Assembly (NCBI RefSeq): GCF_036865545.1
Contig: NZ_CP142208.1
Location: 806,001 to 870,000, forward strand
Source: Erwinia sp. E_sp_B01_1
GTDB lineage: Bacteria; Pseudomonadota; Gammaproteobacteria; Enterobacterales; Enterobacteriaceae
Direction of reading: 5' to 3'
Length of the DNA: 64,000 nucleotides
Part shown: in pieces, positions 23,907 to 35,288 of the stretch
Position numbering within the stretch: the first letter of the stretch is position 1
Layout: the number at the start of each line of letters is the position of its first letter
The notes under the pieces: generated by a model
What the model saw: the letters and a program-made list of their open reading frames with translations, nothing else
Database searches by the model: none
What the model was told of the DNA's origin: nothing
Program-made: the position numbers and the translations under genes

Positions 23907-25631
23907 ATGGAGATGTTGTCAGGAGCCGAGATGGTCGTTCGATCGTTGATCGATCAGGGCGTTAAACATGTATTCGGCTACCCCGGTGGGGCAGTGCTTG
24001 ATATTTATGATGCGCTGCAAACCGTTGGCGGTATCGATCATGTGCTGGTGCGTCATGAGCAGGGCGCCGTGCATATGGCTGACGGTTATGCCCGTTCAAC
24101 CGGCGAAGTGGGCGTGGTGCTGGTCACCTCCGGCCCTGGCGCCACCAACGCCATCACCGGCATCGCAACTGCCTATATGGATTCTATTCCACTGGTGGTG
24201 CTTTCCGGCCAGGTACCTTCCTCACTGATCGGATACGATGCCTTCCAGGAGTGCGATATGGTCGGGATTTCCCGTCCGGTCGTGAAGCACAGCTTTATGG
24301 TGAAGCAGGCGGAAGAGATTCCGACCATTATGAAGAAAGCGTTCTGGCTGGCCGCCAGTGGTCGCCCTGGCCCGGTAGTCATCGATCTGCCAAAAGATAT
24401 GATGAACCCGGCTAACAAACTGCCTTATGTCTGGCCGGATGAAGTCAGCATGCGCTCCTACAATCCCACGACGCAGGGACATAAAGGCCAGATTAAACGC
24501 GCGCTGCAAACCTTGCTGGCCGCAAAAAAACCGGTCATTTATGCCGGAGGCGGCGTAATCAATGCCGAATGTCATGATGAACTTCGTCAGATTGCTGAAA
24601 CCCTGAATCTGCCCGTGGCCTGCTCCCTGATGGGCCTGGGTGCATTTCCCGGTACGCACCGTCAGAGCGTGGGAATGCTTGGAATGCACGGCACCTATGA
24701 AGCCAATATGACCATGCACAACGCTGACGTGATTTTTGCCGTTGGCGTGCGCTTTGACGACCGCACCACAAACAACCTCGCAAAATATTGCCCGAATGCC
24801 ACCGTGCTGCACATTGATATCGATCCAACCTCGATATCCAAAACTGTAGCGGCGGATGTGCCTATCGTTGGCGATGCGAAACAGGTGCTGACGCAGATGA
24901 TTGATCTGCTGAGCCAGGGTGAAAAAAACCAGGACTTTGACAGTCTTCGCGACTGGTGGCAAAGCATTGACCAGTGGCGCTCCCGTCAGTGTCTGGAGTT
25001 CGATCGTGGCAGCGAGAAAATCAAGCCACAGGCCGTTATCGAAACTATCTGGCGCCTGACCAAAGGTGAGGCCTATGTGACCTCCGACGTCGGCCAGCAC
25101 CAGATGTTTGCCGCCCTGTACTACCCGTTTGATAAACCGCGCCGCTGGATCAACTCCGGCGGGCTGGGCACTATGGGCTTTGGCCTGCCCGCAGCGCTGG
25201 GTGTCAAACTTGCCCTGCCGGAAGAGACCGTGGTGTGTGTCACCGGGGACGGCAGTATTCAGATGAACATCCAGGAGCTGTCGACCGCGCTGCAATACGA
25301 TCTGCCGGTACTGGTGTTAAGCCTGAACAACCGGTTCCTGGGAATGGTGAAACAGTGGCAGGATATGATCTATTCCGGCCGTCACTCCCAGTCTTATATG
25401 GAGTCTCTGCCTGATTTCGTGCGCCTTGCCGAAGCTTATGGCCATGTCGGGATTGGCATCAGTCACCCGGAAGAGCTGGAAGCCAAACTGACCCAGGCAC
25501 TGGAAGAGTTGGGTAAAGGGCGTCTGGTGTTTGTCGATGTGAACGTTGATGGCACCGAGCATGTCTACCCTATGCAGATTCGCGGCGGGGGAATGGATGA
25601 AATGTGGCTTAGCAAAACGGAGAGGACTTAA
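23907..25631 (+). CDS. ilvI: Acetolactate synthase III large subunit
   Basis: TPP- and FAD-dependent enzyme making 2-acetolactate (valine, leucine) or 2-aceto-2-hydroxybutyrate (isoleucine). The 574 residues include the catalytic glutamate in [16 protein letters not shown] (about 50) and the TPP/Mg site [16 protein letters not shown] near residue 450. The central FAD/DHS domain is intact. GGAGG precedes the ATG by six bases. It lies 2 bp before ilvH; the two form the valine-sensitive isozyme. Confidence 0.97.
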   Translation: MEMLSGAEMVVRSLIDQGVKHVFGYPGGAVLDIYDALQTVGGIDHVLVRHEQGAVHMADGYARSTGEVGVVLVTSGPGATNAITGIATAYMDSIPLVVLSGQVPSSLIGYDAFQECDMVGISRPVVKHSFMVKQAEEIPTIMKKAFWLAASGRPGPVVIDLPKDMMNPANKLPYVWPDEVSMRSYNPTTQGHKGQIKRALQTLLAAKKPVIYAGGGVINAECHDELRQIAETLNLPVACSLMGLGAFPGTHRQSVGMLGMHGTYEANMTMHNADVIFAVGVRFDDRTTNNLAKYCPNATVLHIDIDPTSISKTVAADVPIVGDAKQVLTQMIDLLSQGEKNQDFDSLRDWWQSIDQWRSRQCLEFDRGSEKIKPQAVIETIWRLTKGEAYVTSDVGQHQMFAALYYPFDKPRRWINSGGLGTMGFGLPAALGVKLALPEETVVCVTGDGSIQMNIQELSTALQYDLPVLVLSLNNRFLGMVKQWQDMIYSGRHSQSYMESLPDFVRLAEAYGHVGIGISHPEELEAKLTQALEELGKGRLVFVDVNVDGTEHVYPMQIRGGGMDEMWLSKTERT

Positions 25632-25633
25632 TT

Positions 25634-26125
25634 ATGCGTCGTGTTTTATCAGTACTGCTGGAGAACGAATCCGGCGCATTGTCCCGCGTGGTGGGCTTGT
25701 TCTCTCAGCGTGGTTATAACATTGAAAGCCTGACGGTGGCGCCCACTGACGATCCCACGCTTTCCCGCATGACTATTCAGACCGTCGGCGATCAGAAGGT
25801 GCTTGAGCAGATTGAAAAGCAGCTGCATAAGCTGGTGGACGTGCTGCGAGTCAGCGAACTGGGGCAGGGGGCGTATGTTGAGCGCGAAGTGATGCTGGTG
25901 AAAATCCAGGCTACCGGTTATGGCCGTGAAGAGGTTAAACGCAGCGCTGAAATTTTCCGTGGACAGATCGTAGACGTCACGCCGTCGCTTTATACGGTTC
26001 AGCTGGCAGGAACCAGTGACAAGCTGGATGCGTTTCTCAGCACGGTTCGTGAGGTAGCTGAAATCGTGGAAGTTGCCCGCTCCGGCATTGTGGGTGTCTC
26101 TCGCGGCGATCGCATTATGCGGTAA
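25634..26125 (+). CDS. ilvH: Acetolactate synthase III regulatory subunit
   Basis: Small subunit that activates IlvI and confers valine feedback inhibition. The 163-residue product has an N-terminal ACT domain ([28 protein letters not shown], residues 5-32, containing the valine-binding loop) and the C-terminal ALS_ss domain. It follows ilvI by 2 bp and is followed by a strong terminator. Confidence 0.97.
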   Translation: MRRVLSVLLENESGALSRVVGLFSQRGYNIESLTVAPTDDPTLSRMTIQTVGDQKVLEQIEKQLHKLVDVLRVSELGQGAYVEREVMLVKIQATGYGREEVKRSAEIFRGQIVDVTPSLYTVQLAGTSDKLDAFLSTVREVAEIVEVARSGIVGVSRGDRIMR

Positions 26126-26156
26126 TTGCGCCAGGTCACGATCTCTGTTTTCTGCT

Positions 26157-26183
26157 AACCCAGCGTAATGCTGGGTTTTTTAT
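26157..26183 (+). terminator. ilvIH terminator
   Basis: AACCCAGC (26157-26164), GTAAT loop, GCTGGGTT (26170-26177) and a run of T. It ends the ilvIH transcript before the separately transcribed cra gene. Confidence 0.9.
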
Positions 26184-26321
26184 TTTTTGTCTGAAAGCTG
26201 GCGCACAGAACTAAAAGCGGTTGCTCGCTAAACTATTCTGCTGTTAGATGTAGCAATTGTCTTAACCATTGCCGCGATGTGGCTATTTTCTGCGCCATCC
26301 CGGTGCTAGCGTGGGGTTATT

Positions 26322-27332
26322 GTGAAACTGGATGAAATTGCGCGCCTGGCCGGTGTGTCGCGCACAACTGCCAGCTATGTTATCAACGGCAAAGCAAAGC
26401 AGTATCGTGTCAGCGACAAAACAGTTGAGAAGGTCATGGCGGTGGTGCGCGAGCATAATTACCACCCCAACGCGGTGGCGGCCGGGCTCAGGGCAGGACG
26501 TACGCGCTCAATCGGACTGGTTATTCCCGATCTTGAGAATACCAGCTACACGCGCATTGCAAACTACCTTGAACGGCAGGCCCGTCAGCGTGGCTACCAG
26601 CTGCTGATCGCCTGCTCTGAAGATCAGCCCGATAACGAAATGCGCTGTGTGGAACACCTTCTTCAGCGTCAGGTTGATGCAATCATAGTCTCCACCTCTT
26701 TGCCGCCTGAACATCCCTTTTATCAGCGCTGGATCAACGATCCCTTGCCCATCATTGCACTGGATCGTGCGTTAGATCGCGAGCACTTCACCAGCGTGGT
26801 CGGCGCCGATCAGGATGATGCGGAGATGCTGGCTGCTGAATTGCGTAAGCAGCCGGTGGAATCCGTCCTGTTTCTCGGTGCCTTGCCTGAGCTATCGGTC
26901 AGTTTCCTGCGTGAAATGGGCTTTCGCCAGGCATGGAAAGACGATGAGCGGACAATCGATTATATCTATGCCAACAGTTTTGAACGGACTGCAGCAGCGG
27001 CCCTGTTTGAGAAATGGCTGGAAACGCATGAAATGCCTGATGCCCTCTTTACCACCTCTTTTGGGCTGCTTCAGGGGGTGATGGATGTCACGCTGAAGCG
27101 TGAAGGGCGTCTGCCAGGCGATTTAGCTATCGCCACCTTTGGCGACCATGAGCTGCTGGATTTCCTGGATTGTCCGGTACTGGCCGTGGGGCAGCGTCAC
27201 CGGGATGTGGCAGAACGGGTACTGGAGCTGGTGCTTGCCAGCCTGGATGAACCCCGCAAACCCAAGCCGGGATTAACAAGAATCCGTCGCAATCTATATC
27301 GACGCGGCAGATTGAGTCGTAAAGTCAGTTAA
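26322..27332 (+). CDS. cra: Catabolite repressor/activator Cra (FruR)
   Basis: LacI-family global regulator of carbon flow. It releases DNA when bound to fructose-1-phosphate or fructose-1,6-bisphosphate, activating gluconeogenic and repressing glycolytic genes. The 336 residues begin with a canonical LacI helix-turn-helix ([20 protein letters not shown]), a hinge near residue 50-60 and a periplasmic-binding-protein-like effector domain. The start is GTG, as in E. coli. Identity with the E. coli DNA-binding domain appears complete over the first 90 residues. Confidence 0.97.
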   Translation: MKLDEIARLAGVSRTTASYVINGKAKQYRVSDKTVEKVMAVVREHNYHPNAVAAGLRAGRTRSIGLVIPDLENTSYTRIANYLERQARQRGYQLLIACSEDQPDNEMRCVEHLLQRQVDAIIVSTSLPPEHPFYQRWINDPLPIIALDRALDREHFTSVVGADQDDAEMLAAELRKQPVESVLFLGALPELSVSFLREMGFRQAWKDDERTIDYIYANSFERTAAAALFEKWLETHEMPDALFTTSFGLLQGVMDVTLKREGRLPGDLAIATFGDHELLDFLDCPVLAVGQRHRDVAERVLELVLASLDEPRKPKPGLTRIRRNLYRRGRLSRKVS

Positions 27333-27343
27333 CATTTCCACAT

Positions 27344-27371
27344 AAAAAGGCAGCCTGCTGCCTTTTTTCTT
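27344..27371 (+). terminator. cra terminator
   Basis: A ten-base-pair stem AAAAAGGCAG / CTGCCTTTTT with a CCTG loop, directly after the cra stop and ending in a T run. The A/T flanks could let it work in both directions. Confidence 0.88.
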
Positions 27372-27787
27372 TTTGATCGAATTCAAGGTTTTTGCTAAAA
27401 ACCAGCCGCAGGTAAATCGCCGATGCTTCATTACTTCTTTTTCACGTAAATAAAAGTAAAGGCAAAACATCGCCGCTCTTATCATTTGCTGAATTTTCAT
27501 GATAATTAAAAATTTACCTTGCCAGGCAAAACGGGTAGCTCAGGCCTGGCGCGACTGCGATGTCAATATGTTAGGAAATACCCTAAAATGCCCCTGAGGC
27601 TGCCGGGATCGGGGCGCAGATCTCAGCGCTTAAAATTGGCATATTTTTGAGCGATGTAATTTTGAAGCAAAATTTTCTGACGCTATTCATTAGTTTATTT
27701 TTGAATTCCTGACCTCACCGCGTTCTTTTTAACTCCTTCCAGGTTTTAACCGGCCCATAAATAATCCCTTTTGGCCTCCGGCGTCGC
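27372..27787. other. cra-mraZ intergenic region upstream of the dcw promoter
   Basis: No coding sequence is recognisable in this A/T-rich interval. It contains a perfect 7-bp inverted repeat AATTTTG-AAG-CAAAATT (27658-27674) of unknown role. The known elements (mra promoter and MraZ repeats) lie at its right end. Confidence 0.6.
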
Positions 27788-27849
27788 TTGACAATGTTTT
27801 CCTCCGCTCCGTAAACTCCGTCGGTGGGAATTTGTGGTTTAAAGTGGTG
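27788..27849 (+). promoter_or_regulatory. dcw (mra) promoter with MraZ operator repeats
   Basis: TTGACA (27788-27793) is 18 bp from TAAACT (27812-27817), predicting a start near 27824. Immediately downstream lie three 5-base repeats at exact 10-base spacing: TGGGA (27825), TGGTT (27835) and TGGTG (27845). MraZ is known to bind TGGGN repeats with five-base spacers and repress its own operon. Only the first repeat matches TGGGN fully; the others are TGGTN. Confidence 0.85.
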
Positions 27850-27878
27850 AACAAAGGTATTTGGGGGGTGAGGCTGGC

Positions 27879-28337
27879 ATGTTCCGTGGAGCAACGTTAG
27901 TCAATCTCGACAGCAAGGGACGGCTCGCCGTACCTACGCGTTATCGCGAAATGCTGATTGGGGAATCTCAGGGGCAAATGGTCTGTACCATTGACCTCCA
28001 CCAGACATGCCTGCTGCTTTATACCCTGCCCGAATGGGAAATTATTGAACGTAAACTGGCACGATTATCGAGCATGAATCCTGCAGAACGACGCGTACAG
28101 CGTCTGTTGCTGGGGCATGCCAGCGAATGCCAGATGGATAATGCAGGCCGTCTGCTGATAGCGACCACGCTACGTCAGCACGCGAACCTGACCAAAGAAG
28201 TGATGCTGGTTGGACAGTTCAACAAGTTTGAGCTGTGGGATGAACAGACCTGGTATCAACAAGTCAGGGAGGATATTGACGCAGAGCAGTCGACTCAGGA
28301 ACCCTTATCTGAGCGTTTGCAGGATTTGTCATTATAG
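27879..28337 (+). CDS. mraZ: Transcriptional repressor MraZ
   Basis: AbrB-like ring-forming DNA-binding protein that represses the dcw operon from the repeats upstream. The 152 residues (E. coli 152) contain two SpoVT/AbrB-type domains, each with the DXXXR signature ([15 protein letters not shown] near 10-24; [15 protein letters not shown] near 87-101). ATG 27879 follows GGGTGAGG; the frame is open six codons earlier but that start has no homologue support. It is followed by rsmH after 2 bp. Confidence 0.96.
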   Translation: MFRGATLVNLDSKGRLAVPTRYREMLIGESQGQMVCTIDLHQTCLLLYTLPEWEIIERKLARLSSMNPAERRVQRLLLGHASECQMDNAGRLLIATTLRQHANLTKEVMLVGQFNKFELWDEQTWYQQVREDIDAEQSTQEPLSERLQDLSL

Positions 28338-28339
28338 CT

Positions 28340-29280
28340 ATGCAGGAAAATTTCAAACATACCACGGTGCTGTTAGATGAAGCGGTCAATGGCCTCAACA
28401 TCAAACCGGACGGCATCTATCTTGATGGCACCTTTGGCAGGGGTGGACATTCACGCCTGATCCTCTCTCAGTTGGGAGAGAAAGGGCATCTTTACGCCAT
28501 CGATCGTGATCCACAAGCGATTGCCGCTGCCGCAGAGATTACAGATCCACGCTTTACCATTATTCATGGCCCTTTTTCAGCGCTGGCTGACTACGCCGAA
28601 GAGCGCGGTCTTACCGGCAAGATCGACGGCATTCTGCTGGATCTTGGCGTCTCATCGCCACAGCTGGATGATGCCGAACGCGGATTTTCATTTATGCGCG
28701 ATGGCCCGCTGGATATGCGCATGGATCCCACCAGGGGTTATCCGCCTCGCAATGGCTGCTTCAGGCTGAAGAGAGCGATATCGCCTTTGTACTCAAGACC
28801 TTTGGTGAGGAGCGTTTTGCCAAACGCATTGCACGAGCCATCGTTGAACGCAACCGCGAGCAGCCGATGACCCGAACCAAAGAGCTGGCAGATGTGATCT
28901 ACGCTGCGACACCGGTGAAAGACAAATTCAAGCACCCTGCGACCCGCAGTTTTCAGGCGATCCGTATCTGGGTGAACAGCGAACTGGAAGAGATTGAACA
29001 GGCGCTGAAAGGCGCGCTCAGTGCGCTGGCACCGGAAGGCCGTTTATCAGTGATAAGTTTCCATTCGCTTGAAGACCGTATCGTAAAACGCTTTATGCGC
29101 GAGCAGAGCCGTGGTCCACAGGTTCCGGCTGGCATCCCGATGACCGAAGCGCAGCTGAGCAAGCTTGGCGGTCGCCACCTGAAAGCACTGGGCAAGATGA
29201 TGCCCGGCGATCGGGAAGTGGGCGAAAATCCCCGAGCACGCAGCTCTGTATTACGTATCGCTGAGAGGACGGCCTCATGA
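28340..29280 (+). pseudogene. rsmH: 16S rRNA m4C1402 methyltransferase RsmH, split by a one-base frameshift
   Basis: RsmH methylates N4 of C1402 in 16S rRNA. The frame from 28340 matches the family through MDPTRG, including the SAM motif [10 protein letters not shown] (about 34). It then goes out of phase at about 28738-28740 (AGGGGTTATCC). One extra T there would give [14 protein letters not shown] and continue correctly to 29280, restoring 313 residues, exactly the E. coli length. As written, the first frame ends at TGA 28868-28870. That stop overlaps an in-frame ATG (28867) of the downstream part, which retains [14 protein letters not shown] and ends in an ATGA overlap with ftsL. The change could be a sequencing error or a recent real mutation; E. 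coli tolerates loss of rsmH. Confidence 0.9.
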
Positions 29281-29597
29281 TTGGCAACGAACGGCACAGT
29301 TTACCGGGTGTGATCGGCGGCGATCTTCTTCGCCACGGTAAAATCCCGTTAATTCTGGCCGTCGCCGTGCTGATTTCAGCCGTACTGGTGGTGACCACCG
29401 CGCATAAAACGCGCCTGCTCACCGCTCAGCGTGAACAGTTAGTACTGGAACGGGATGCGCTGGACATTGAATGGCGCAACCTGATCCTTGAAGAGAATGC
29501 CCTGGGCGACCATAGCCGGGTCGAAAGGACGGCAACCGAAAAACTGCAAATGCAGCATGTCGATCCATCGCAGGAAAACATTGTGGTTCAACCTTAA
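29277..29597 (+). CDS. ftsL: Divisome protein FtsL
   Basis: Bitopic membrane protein that forms the FtsQLB complex and helps activate FtsWI. The 106 residues have a short cytoplasmic part, one transmembrane helix (about 23-42) and a periplasmic leucine-zipper coiled coil ([25 protein letters not shown]). It is 15 residues shorter at the N-terminus than E. coli FtsL (121). The start ATG overlaps the rsmH stop as ATGA, so its translation probably depends on ribosomes finishing rsmH. Confidence 0.95.
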   Translation: MIGNERHSLPGVIGGDLLRHGKIPLILAVAVLISAVLVVTTAHKTRLLTAQREQLVLERDALDIEWRNLILEENALGDHSRVERTATEKLQMQHVDPSQENIVVQP

Positions 29598-29605
29598 GAG
29601 ACTGA

Positions 29606-31378
29606 ATGAAACCCGCAAGCAAGACGCTGAAGTTAAAACGCAGTGAAGATCAGGCCAGCTTTGTCAGCTGGCGTTTTGCGTTGCTGTGCGGCTGTATTTT
29701 ACTCGCGCTGGTTGGGCTGCTCTCGCGGGTGGCTTATCTTCAGGTTATCAACCCCGACAAGCTGGTACGGGAAGGGGATATGCGTTCTCTTCGCGTGCAG
29801 GCAGTGCCTACGGCGCGAGGTATGATTACCGACCGCGCGGGGCGACCTTTAGCGGTGAGCGTACCGGTTAACGCCATCTGGGCCGATCCGAAAGAACTCC
29901 ATGATAAAGGCGGCATCACGCTCGACAGCCGCTGGAAAGCCCTCTCTGATGCCCTCTCTATTCCGCTTGACCAGCTGGCGGCCAGAATCAATGCCAATCC
30001 AAAAGGGCGTTTTGTCTACCTTGCCCGTCAGGTGAATCCGGCAATCGGCGACTACATCAAAAAACTCAAACTACCCGGCATTTTCCTGCGTGAAGAATCC
30101 CGCCGCTATTACCCGGCAGGTCAGGTCACTTCGCATTTGATTGGTTTTACCAATATTGATGGCCAGGGCATTGAAGGGGTTGAAAAAAGCTTTGATAAAT
30201 GGCTGACCGGCCAGCCTGGTGAGCGAACAGTCCGTAAAGATCGTCATGGCCGGGTCATTGAAGATATCTCTTCCGTGGACAGTCGTGCAGCCCACAATCT
30301 GGCTTTGAGTATTGATGAGCGCTTGCAGGCCCTGGTCTACCGGGAACTCAACAATGCAGTGGCTTTCAATAAAGCTGAATCAGGCACGGCGGTGCTGGTT
30401 GATGTCAATACCGGCGAAGTGTTGGCGATGGCTAACAGCCCGGCCTATAACCCAAACAATCTCAGCGGTACCACCAAAGATGTCATGCGTAACCGCGCTA
30501 TCACCGACATTTTCGAACCTGGCTCAACCGTTAAGCCGATGGTGGTGATGACCGCGCTGCAACACGGCGTGGTGAAAGAAAATAGCGTGCTGAATACCGT
30601 TCCGTATCGCGTAAATGGTCACGAAATCAAAGATGTGGCGCGATACAACGAGCTGACCCTGACCGGGGTTCTGCAGAAATCGAGTAACGTCGGTGTTTCA
30701 AAGCTGGCGTTAGCGATGCCATCCTCAGCGTTAGTAGATACTTACGCACGCTTTGGACTGGGAAAGGCGACCAATTTGGGGTTGGTCGGAGAAAGCAGTG
30801 GCTTATATCCTCAAAAACAACGGTGGTCTGACATAGAGAGGGCCACCTTCTCTTTCGGCTACGGGCTGATGGTAACGCCGTTACAGTTAGCGCGTGTCTA
30901 TGCAACGGTTGGCAGCTACGGCGTTTATCGCCCGCTGTCGATCACCAAAGTTGATCCGCCCGTTTCGGGTCAGCGTGTGTTCCCTGAAGAGCTGGTTCGC
31001 ACCGTAATGCACATGATGGAGAGCGTGGCTCTGCCCGGTGGCGGTGGGGTGAAAGCCGCCATCAAGGGATACCGCATTGCAATCAAAACCGGTACCGCGA
31101 AGAAAGTCGGTCCGGATGGACGTTACGTCAATAAATACATTGCTTATACCGCAGGTGTGGCACCTGCAAGCCGTCCCCGTTTTGCCCTGGTGGTGGTTAT
31201 CAACGATCCTCAGGCCGGTAAATATTACGGCGGTGCAGTTTCTGCGCCGGTGTTTGGCGCCATTATGGGCGGTGTATTACGCACCATGAACATCGAACCT
31301 GATGCGCTTCCCCCAAGCCAGGGTGACAAAAGCGAGATGGTAGAAAACAGAAGAGAGGGATCCAGTGACCGATCGTAG
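29606..31378 (+). CDS. ftsI: Septal peptidoglycan transpeptidase FtsI (PBP3)
   Basis: Class B penicillin-binding protein that cross-links septal peptidoglycan with FtsW. The 590 residues (E. coli 588) have a cytoplasmic N-terminus and a membrane anchor (about 24-42). A pedestal domain leads into the transpeptidase domain with STVK (active Ser307, codon at 30524), SSN (KSSNVG, about 359) and KTGT (IKTGTAKK, about 494). No insertion is visible near the active site. Its end overlaps murE by 14 bp. Confidence 0.97.
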   Translation: MKPASKTLKLKRSEDQASFVSWRFALLCGCILLALVGLLSRVAYLQVINPDKLVREGDMRSLRVQAVPTARGMITDRAGRPLAVSVPVNAIWADPKELHDKGGITLDSRWKALSDALSIPLDQLAARINANPKGRFVYLARQVNPAIGDYIKKLKLPGIFLREESRRYYPAGQVTSHLIGFTNIDGQGIEGVEKSFDKWLTGQPGERTVRKDRHGRVIEDISSVDSRAAHNLALSIDERLQALVYRELNNAVAFNKAESGTAVLVDVNTGEVLAMANSPAYNPNNLSGTTKDVMRNRAITDIFEPGSTVKPMVVMTALQHGVVKENSVLNTVPYRVNGHEIKDVARYNELTLTGVLQKSSNVGVSKLALAMPSSALVDTYARFGLGKATNLGLVGESSGLYPQKQRWSDIERATFSFGYGLMVTPLQLARVYATVGSYGVYRPLSITKVDPPVSGQRVFPEELVRTVMHMMESVALPGGGGVKAAIKGYRIAIKTGTAKKVGPDGRYVNKYIAYTAGVAPASRPRFALVVVINDPQAGKYYGGAVSAPVFGAIMGGVLRTMNIEPDALPPSQGDKSEMVENRREGSSDRS

Positions 31379-32852
31379 CCTGCGCGACTTACTGGCCCCG
31401 TGGGTGCCTGGTGCACCTGAACGGGCGTTACGTGAAATGATTCTGGACAGCCGCGTCGCGGCGTCCGGCGATCTGTTTGTCGCCATTAAAGGTCATGCAG
31501 TTGATGGCCGCCACTTTATTTCACAAGCTATCGCCCAGGGCGTAGCGGCAGTCATTGCTGACGCAGAAGGCGAAGCTGAAGATGGTCAGATCGTCGGGAA
31601 ACACGGTGTGCCCGTTATCTATCTGGCACAGCTTTCCCAGCGTCTCTCTGCGCTGGCTGGCCGTTTCTATCAGCAGCCTGGCGAAAAACTCAGGCTGATT
31701 GGGGTGACCGGGACCAACGGTAAAACCACCACCACCCAGTTGCTGGCGCAATGGGGCCAGCTGCTGGGGGAAACCGGCGCAGTGATGGGAACCGTAGGCA
31801 ATGGCCTTTATGGTCAACTGGTGCCCACAGACAATACCACGGGTTCTGCCGTTGAAATTCAGCAAACGCTGAACTCGCTGGTAGAAGAGGGCGCGACCCT
31901 TGCGGCGATGGAAATTTCTTCTCACGGTCTGATTCAGCACCGTGTGGCGGCCCTGCCCTTTGCGGCCGCTGCCTTTACCAACCTGAGCCGTGACCATCTG
32001 GATTACCACGGTGATATGACGCGCTATGAAGCCGCGAAATGGCTGTTATTTTCCGAGCATATGGTCGGCCAGGCAATTGTGAACGCCGATGATGAGGTTG
32101 GCCGTCGCTGGCTACAGAAGCTGCCAGATGCGGTTGCGGTGACGATGGAGAATAATCTTCAGCCCGAATGCCGTGGGCGCTGGCTGAAAGCGACTCAGGT
32201 GGATTATCACGATAATGGCGCCAGCGTCCGTTTTGAATCCAGTTGGGGTGAGGGCGAAATCGAGAGTCGCCTGATGGGCGCATTCAACGTCAGCAACCTG
32301 CTGGTAGCGCTGGGAACCTTACTGGCGCTGGGCTATCCTCTGGCTTCGCTGATCGCCACGGGTAATCAGCTCCAGCCCGTAACCGGCCGTATGGAAGTAT
32401 TCAGTGCCCCAGGCAAACCTGCCGTAGTGGTGGATTATGCTCATACGCCAGATGCGCTGGAAAAAGCATTGCAGGCTGCCCGTCTGCACTGCAAAGGCAA
32501 ACTGTGGTGTGTCTTCGGCTGCGGCGGCGATCGCGATAAAGGTAAGCGCCCACTAATGGGCGCTATTGCTGAACAGTTTTCAGACGTGGTGGTGATCACC
32601 GATGACAATCCGCGCAGTGAAGATCCTGCTGCCATTGTTGAGGATGTGCTGAGCGGGCTTCTTGATGCGGGCCGCGCACGCGTAGTACCGGGGCGTGCAC
32701 AGGCGGTTACTAACACCGTGATGCAGGCGCAGGAAGGGGACATCGTTCTGGTCGCAGGCAAAGGCCACGAAGACTATCAAATTATCGGCAACCGCCGTCT
32801 GGATTACTCAGACCGCACCACGGTTGCCCGTTTGCTGGGGGTGCTGGCATGA
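31365..32852 (+). CDS. murE: UDP-MurNAc-tripeptide synthetase (meso-DAP adding)
   Basis: Adds meso-diaminopimelate to UDP-MurNAc-L-Ala-D-Glu in the cytoplasm. The 495 residues carry the Mur-ligase P-loop [12 protein letters not shown] (113-124) and the DNPRSEDP motif (about 413-420) that selects diaminopimelate over lysine. The start is GTG 31365 inside ftsI, with AGAGGGA upstream. The murF start overlaps its stop (ATGA). Confidence 0.97.
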   Translation: MTDRSLRDLLAPWVPGAPERALREMILDSRVAASGDLFVAIKGHAVDGRHFISQAIAQGVAAVIADAEGEAEDGQIVGKHGVPVIYLAQLSQRLSALAGRFYQQPGEKLRLIGVTGTNGKTTTTQLLAQWGQLLGETGAVMGTVGNGLYGQLVPTDNTTGSAVEIQQTLNSLVEEGATLAAMEISSHGLIQHRVAALPFAAAAFTNLSRDHLDYHGDMTRYEAAKWLLFSEHMVGQAIVNADDEVGRRWLQKLPDAVAVTMENNLQPECRGRWLKATQVDYHDNGASVRFESSWGEGEIESRLMGAFNVSNLLVALGTLLALGYPLASLIATGNQLQPVTGRMEVFSAPGKPAVVVDYAHTPDALEKALQAARLHCKGKLWCVFGCGGDRDKGKRPLMGAIAEQFSDVVVITDDNPRSEDPAAIVEDVLSGLLDAGRARVVPGRAQAVTNTVMQAQEGDIVLVAGKGHEDYQIIGNRRLDYSDRTTVARLLGVLA

Positions 32853-34210
32853 TCGCCTTATCCCTGAAAACCCTGGCCGAAATCACCGGCGGCAAACTCT
32901 TTGGTGGCGATCTCTCCATCGCAGAAGTCACCACGGATACGCGTAAAGCCACTGCTGGCTGCCTGTTTGTTGCCCTGAAGGGTGAGCGTTTTGACGCCCA
33001 TGATTTTGTCGCTGATGCGTTAACAGCCGGTTCGGCAGCTTTATTAGTGAGTAAGCACTTACCTGTTGCCGTTCCCCAGGTGGTGGTGGCAGATACCCGC
33101 ATTGCCCTGGGTCAGCTGGCTGGCTGGGTGCGTCAACACGCTTCTGCCCGTGTGGTTGCCCTGACAGGCTCCTCCGGTAAAACGTCGGTGAAGGAGATGA
33201 CGGCTGCCATTCTTCGTGAATGTGGCGAAACGCTCTACACCGCAGGCAACCTGAATAATGACATTGGTGTGCCGCTGACCCTGCTGCGTCTTACGGAGCA
33301 ACACCGCTATGCGGTCATTGAACTGGGCGCCAATCATCAGGGTGAAATCGCCTGGACCACGGATATCACCCGTCCCGAAACTGCGCTGGTAAACAATCTG
33401 GCGGCAGCCCATCTGGAAGGTTTTGGTTCGCTGGCTGGCGTGGCAAAAGCTAAAGGTGAAATTTTCCAGGGCCTGCCGGTTAACGGCACGGCAATCCTGA
33501 ACGCGGACAGCAATGACTGGCCACACTGGCAGCAGGTTCTGCACAGCAAAAAGGTCTGGCGTTTCTCCTCTGATCCCCAGGCGGACAGCAACTTCACTGC
33601 TACTGACATTAAAGTTACCAGCACCGGCACGGACTTCATGATGATCACCCCGGCGGGCAGCGTGGCAATCCATCTGCCTCTGCCGGGGCGTCACAACATC
33701 GCGAATGCCCTGGCTGCGGCCGCACTGGCATTGTCGGTTGAGGCGCCACTAAGCGCTATCCAGAAAGGGTTAACTCATCTTAAAGCGGTCCCGGGGAGAC
33801 TTTTCCCGGTGCTGCTGGCTGAAAACAAACTGCTGCTGGATGACAGCTATAACGCGAACGTAGGTTCCATGACCGCTGCTGCTCAGGTGCTGTCAGAAAT
33901 GCCGGGCTACAGAGTCATGGTCGTGGGCGATATGGCAGAGCTGGGCGATGAGGCGCAGGAGTGCCATCGCGAAGTGGGCGAGGCCGCTCGTCTGGCCGGC
34001 ATTGATAAAGTACTGAGCACAGGAACGCTGAGCAGGTTAATCAGCGAGGCCAGCGGAGTGGGCGAACATCTTACCGATAAGGCTGCTGTCACGGCCCGTC
34101 TTCAGGCACTGCTTACTGAGCATCCTGTTATCACGATTTTAGTTAAAGGTTCACGTAGTGCCGCCATGGAGCAGGTAGTACAGAGCTTACAGGAGAATGG
34201 AACATGTTAG
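32849..34210 (+). CDS. murF: UDP-MurNAc-pentapeptide synthetase (D-Ala-D-Ala adding)
   Basis: Final cytoplasmic Mur ligase, adding D-Ala-D-Ala (made by Ddl) to the tripeptide. The 453 residues have an N-terminal substrate domain and a P-loop in [13 protein letters not shown] (about 105-117). The central Mur-ligase domain ([10 protein letters not shown]) and a C-terminal domain with [13 protein letters not shown] complete it. It is coupled to murE and overlaps mraY by 7 bp. Confidence 0.97.
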   Translation: MIALSLKTLAEITGGKLFGGDLSIAEVTTDTRKATAGCLFVALKGERFDAHDFVADALTAGSAALLVSKHLPVAVPQVVVADTRIALGQLAGWVRQHASARVVALTGSSGKTSVKEMTAAILRECGETLYTAGNLNNDIGVPLTLLRLTEQHRYAVIELGANHQGEIAWTTDITRPETALVNNLAAAHLEGFGSLAGVAKAKGEIFQGLPVNGTAILNADSNDWPHWQQVLHSKKVWRFSSDPQADSNFTATDIKVTSTGTDFMMITPAGSVAIHLPLPGRHNIANALAAAALALSVEAPLSAIQKGLTHLKAVPGRLFPVLLAENKLLLDDSYNANVGSMTAAAQVLSEMPGYRVMVVGDMAELGDEAQECHREVGEAARLAGIDKVLSTGTLSRLISEASGVGEHLTDKAAVTARLQALLTEHPVITILVKGSRSAAMEQVVQSLQENGTC

Positions 34211-35286
34211 TCTGGCTGGCCGAGCATCTGGTCACTTTTTATTCTGGCTTTAACGTCTTTTCCTATCTGACGTTTCGCGCCATTGTCAGCCTGCTGACCG
34301 CCCTGTTTATCTCACTGTGGATGGGGCCGCGTATGATCGCCCGTCTGCAGGAAATGTCTTTTGGTCAGGTCGTTCGTAACGACGGCCCTGAATCCCATTT
34401 CAGCAAACGCGGTACGCCAACTATGGGCGGCGTGATGATCCTGTTTTCAATCACCGTGTCGGTGCTGATGTGGGCCTATCCGTCAAACCCTTATGTCTGG
34501 TGCGTGCTGGTAGTGCTGGTGGGCTTTGGCATCATCGGTTTTGTCGACGATTACCGCAAAGTTGTGCGTAAAGATACCAAAGGCCTGATCGCCCGCTGGA
34601 AGTATTTCTGGATGTCGGTGATCTCGCTGGGCGTCGCCTTTGCGTTATACATCGCCGGCAAAGGCACGCCAGCTACTGAGCTGGTCGTGCCTTTCTTCAA
34701 AGATGTTATGCCACAGCTGGGCTTGTTCTACGTGGTGCTGGCCTACTTCGTGATTGTAGGCACGGGCAACGCTGTGAACCTGACCGATGGTCTGGATGGT
34801 CTGGCGATTATGCCAACGGTGTTTGTGGCTGCAGGCTTTGCGCTGGTGGCCTGGGCTACCGGTAACGTTAAGTTTGCCGAATATCTGCATATCCCTTATC
34901 TGCGTCACGCCGGTGAGCTGGTGATTGTCTGTACCGCTATCGTGGGCGCGGGTCTTGGCTTCCTGTGGTTCAACACTTACCCGGCTCAGGTCTTTATGGG
35001 TGATGTGGGTTCACTGGCTCTGGGCGGCGCGCTTGGGACTATCGCTGTGCTGCTGCGTCAGGAGTTCCTGCTGGTGATTATGGGCGGCGTGTTCGTTGTT
35101 GAGACGCTCTCGGTGATCCTGCAGGTTGGCTCGTTTAAATTACGCGGTCAGCGCATTTTCCGTATGGCGCCAATTCATCACCATTACGAACTTAAAGGCT
35201 GGCCGGAACCGCGCGTGATCGTGCGCTTCTGGATTATTTCTCTGATGCTGGTGCTGATTGGCCTGGCAACGCTGAAGGTGCGGTAA
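34204..35286 (+). CDS. mraY: Phospho-MurNAc-pentapeptide translocase MraY
   Basis: Transfers phospho-MurNAc-pentapeptide to undecaprenyl phosphate, forming lipid I. The 360 residues form about ten transmembrane helices. Catalytic signatures are [15 protein letters not shown] (about 114-128), [10 protein letters not shown] (near 190-200) and the histidine cluster [13 protein letters not shown] near 325. The start overlaps the end of murF. Confidence 0.97.
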   Translation: MLVWLAEHLVTFYSGFNVFSYLTFRAIVSLLTALFISLWMGPRMIARLQEMSFGQVVRNDGPESHFSKRGTPTMGGVMILFSITVSVLMWAYPSNPYVWCVLVVLVGFGIIGFVDDYRKVVRKDTKGLIARWKYFWMSVISLGVAFALYIAGKGTPATELVVPFFKDVMPQLGLFYVVLAYFVIVGTGNAVNLTDGLDGLAIMPTVFVAAGFALVAWATGNVKFAEYLHIPYLRHAGELVIVCTAIVGAGLGFLWFNTYPAQVFMGDVGSLALGGALGTIAVLLRQEFLLVIMGGVFVVETLSVILQVGSFKLRGQRIFRMAPIHHHYELKGWPEPRVIVRFWIISLMLVLIGLATLKVR

Positions 35287-35288
35287 TA

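Noticed and set aside
24222..25295. 357-codon open frame antisense to ilvI
   Set aside because: It is a shadow of the highly conserved ilvI on the other strand; no SD or domain.
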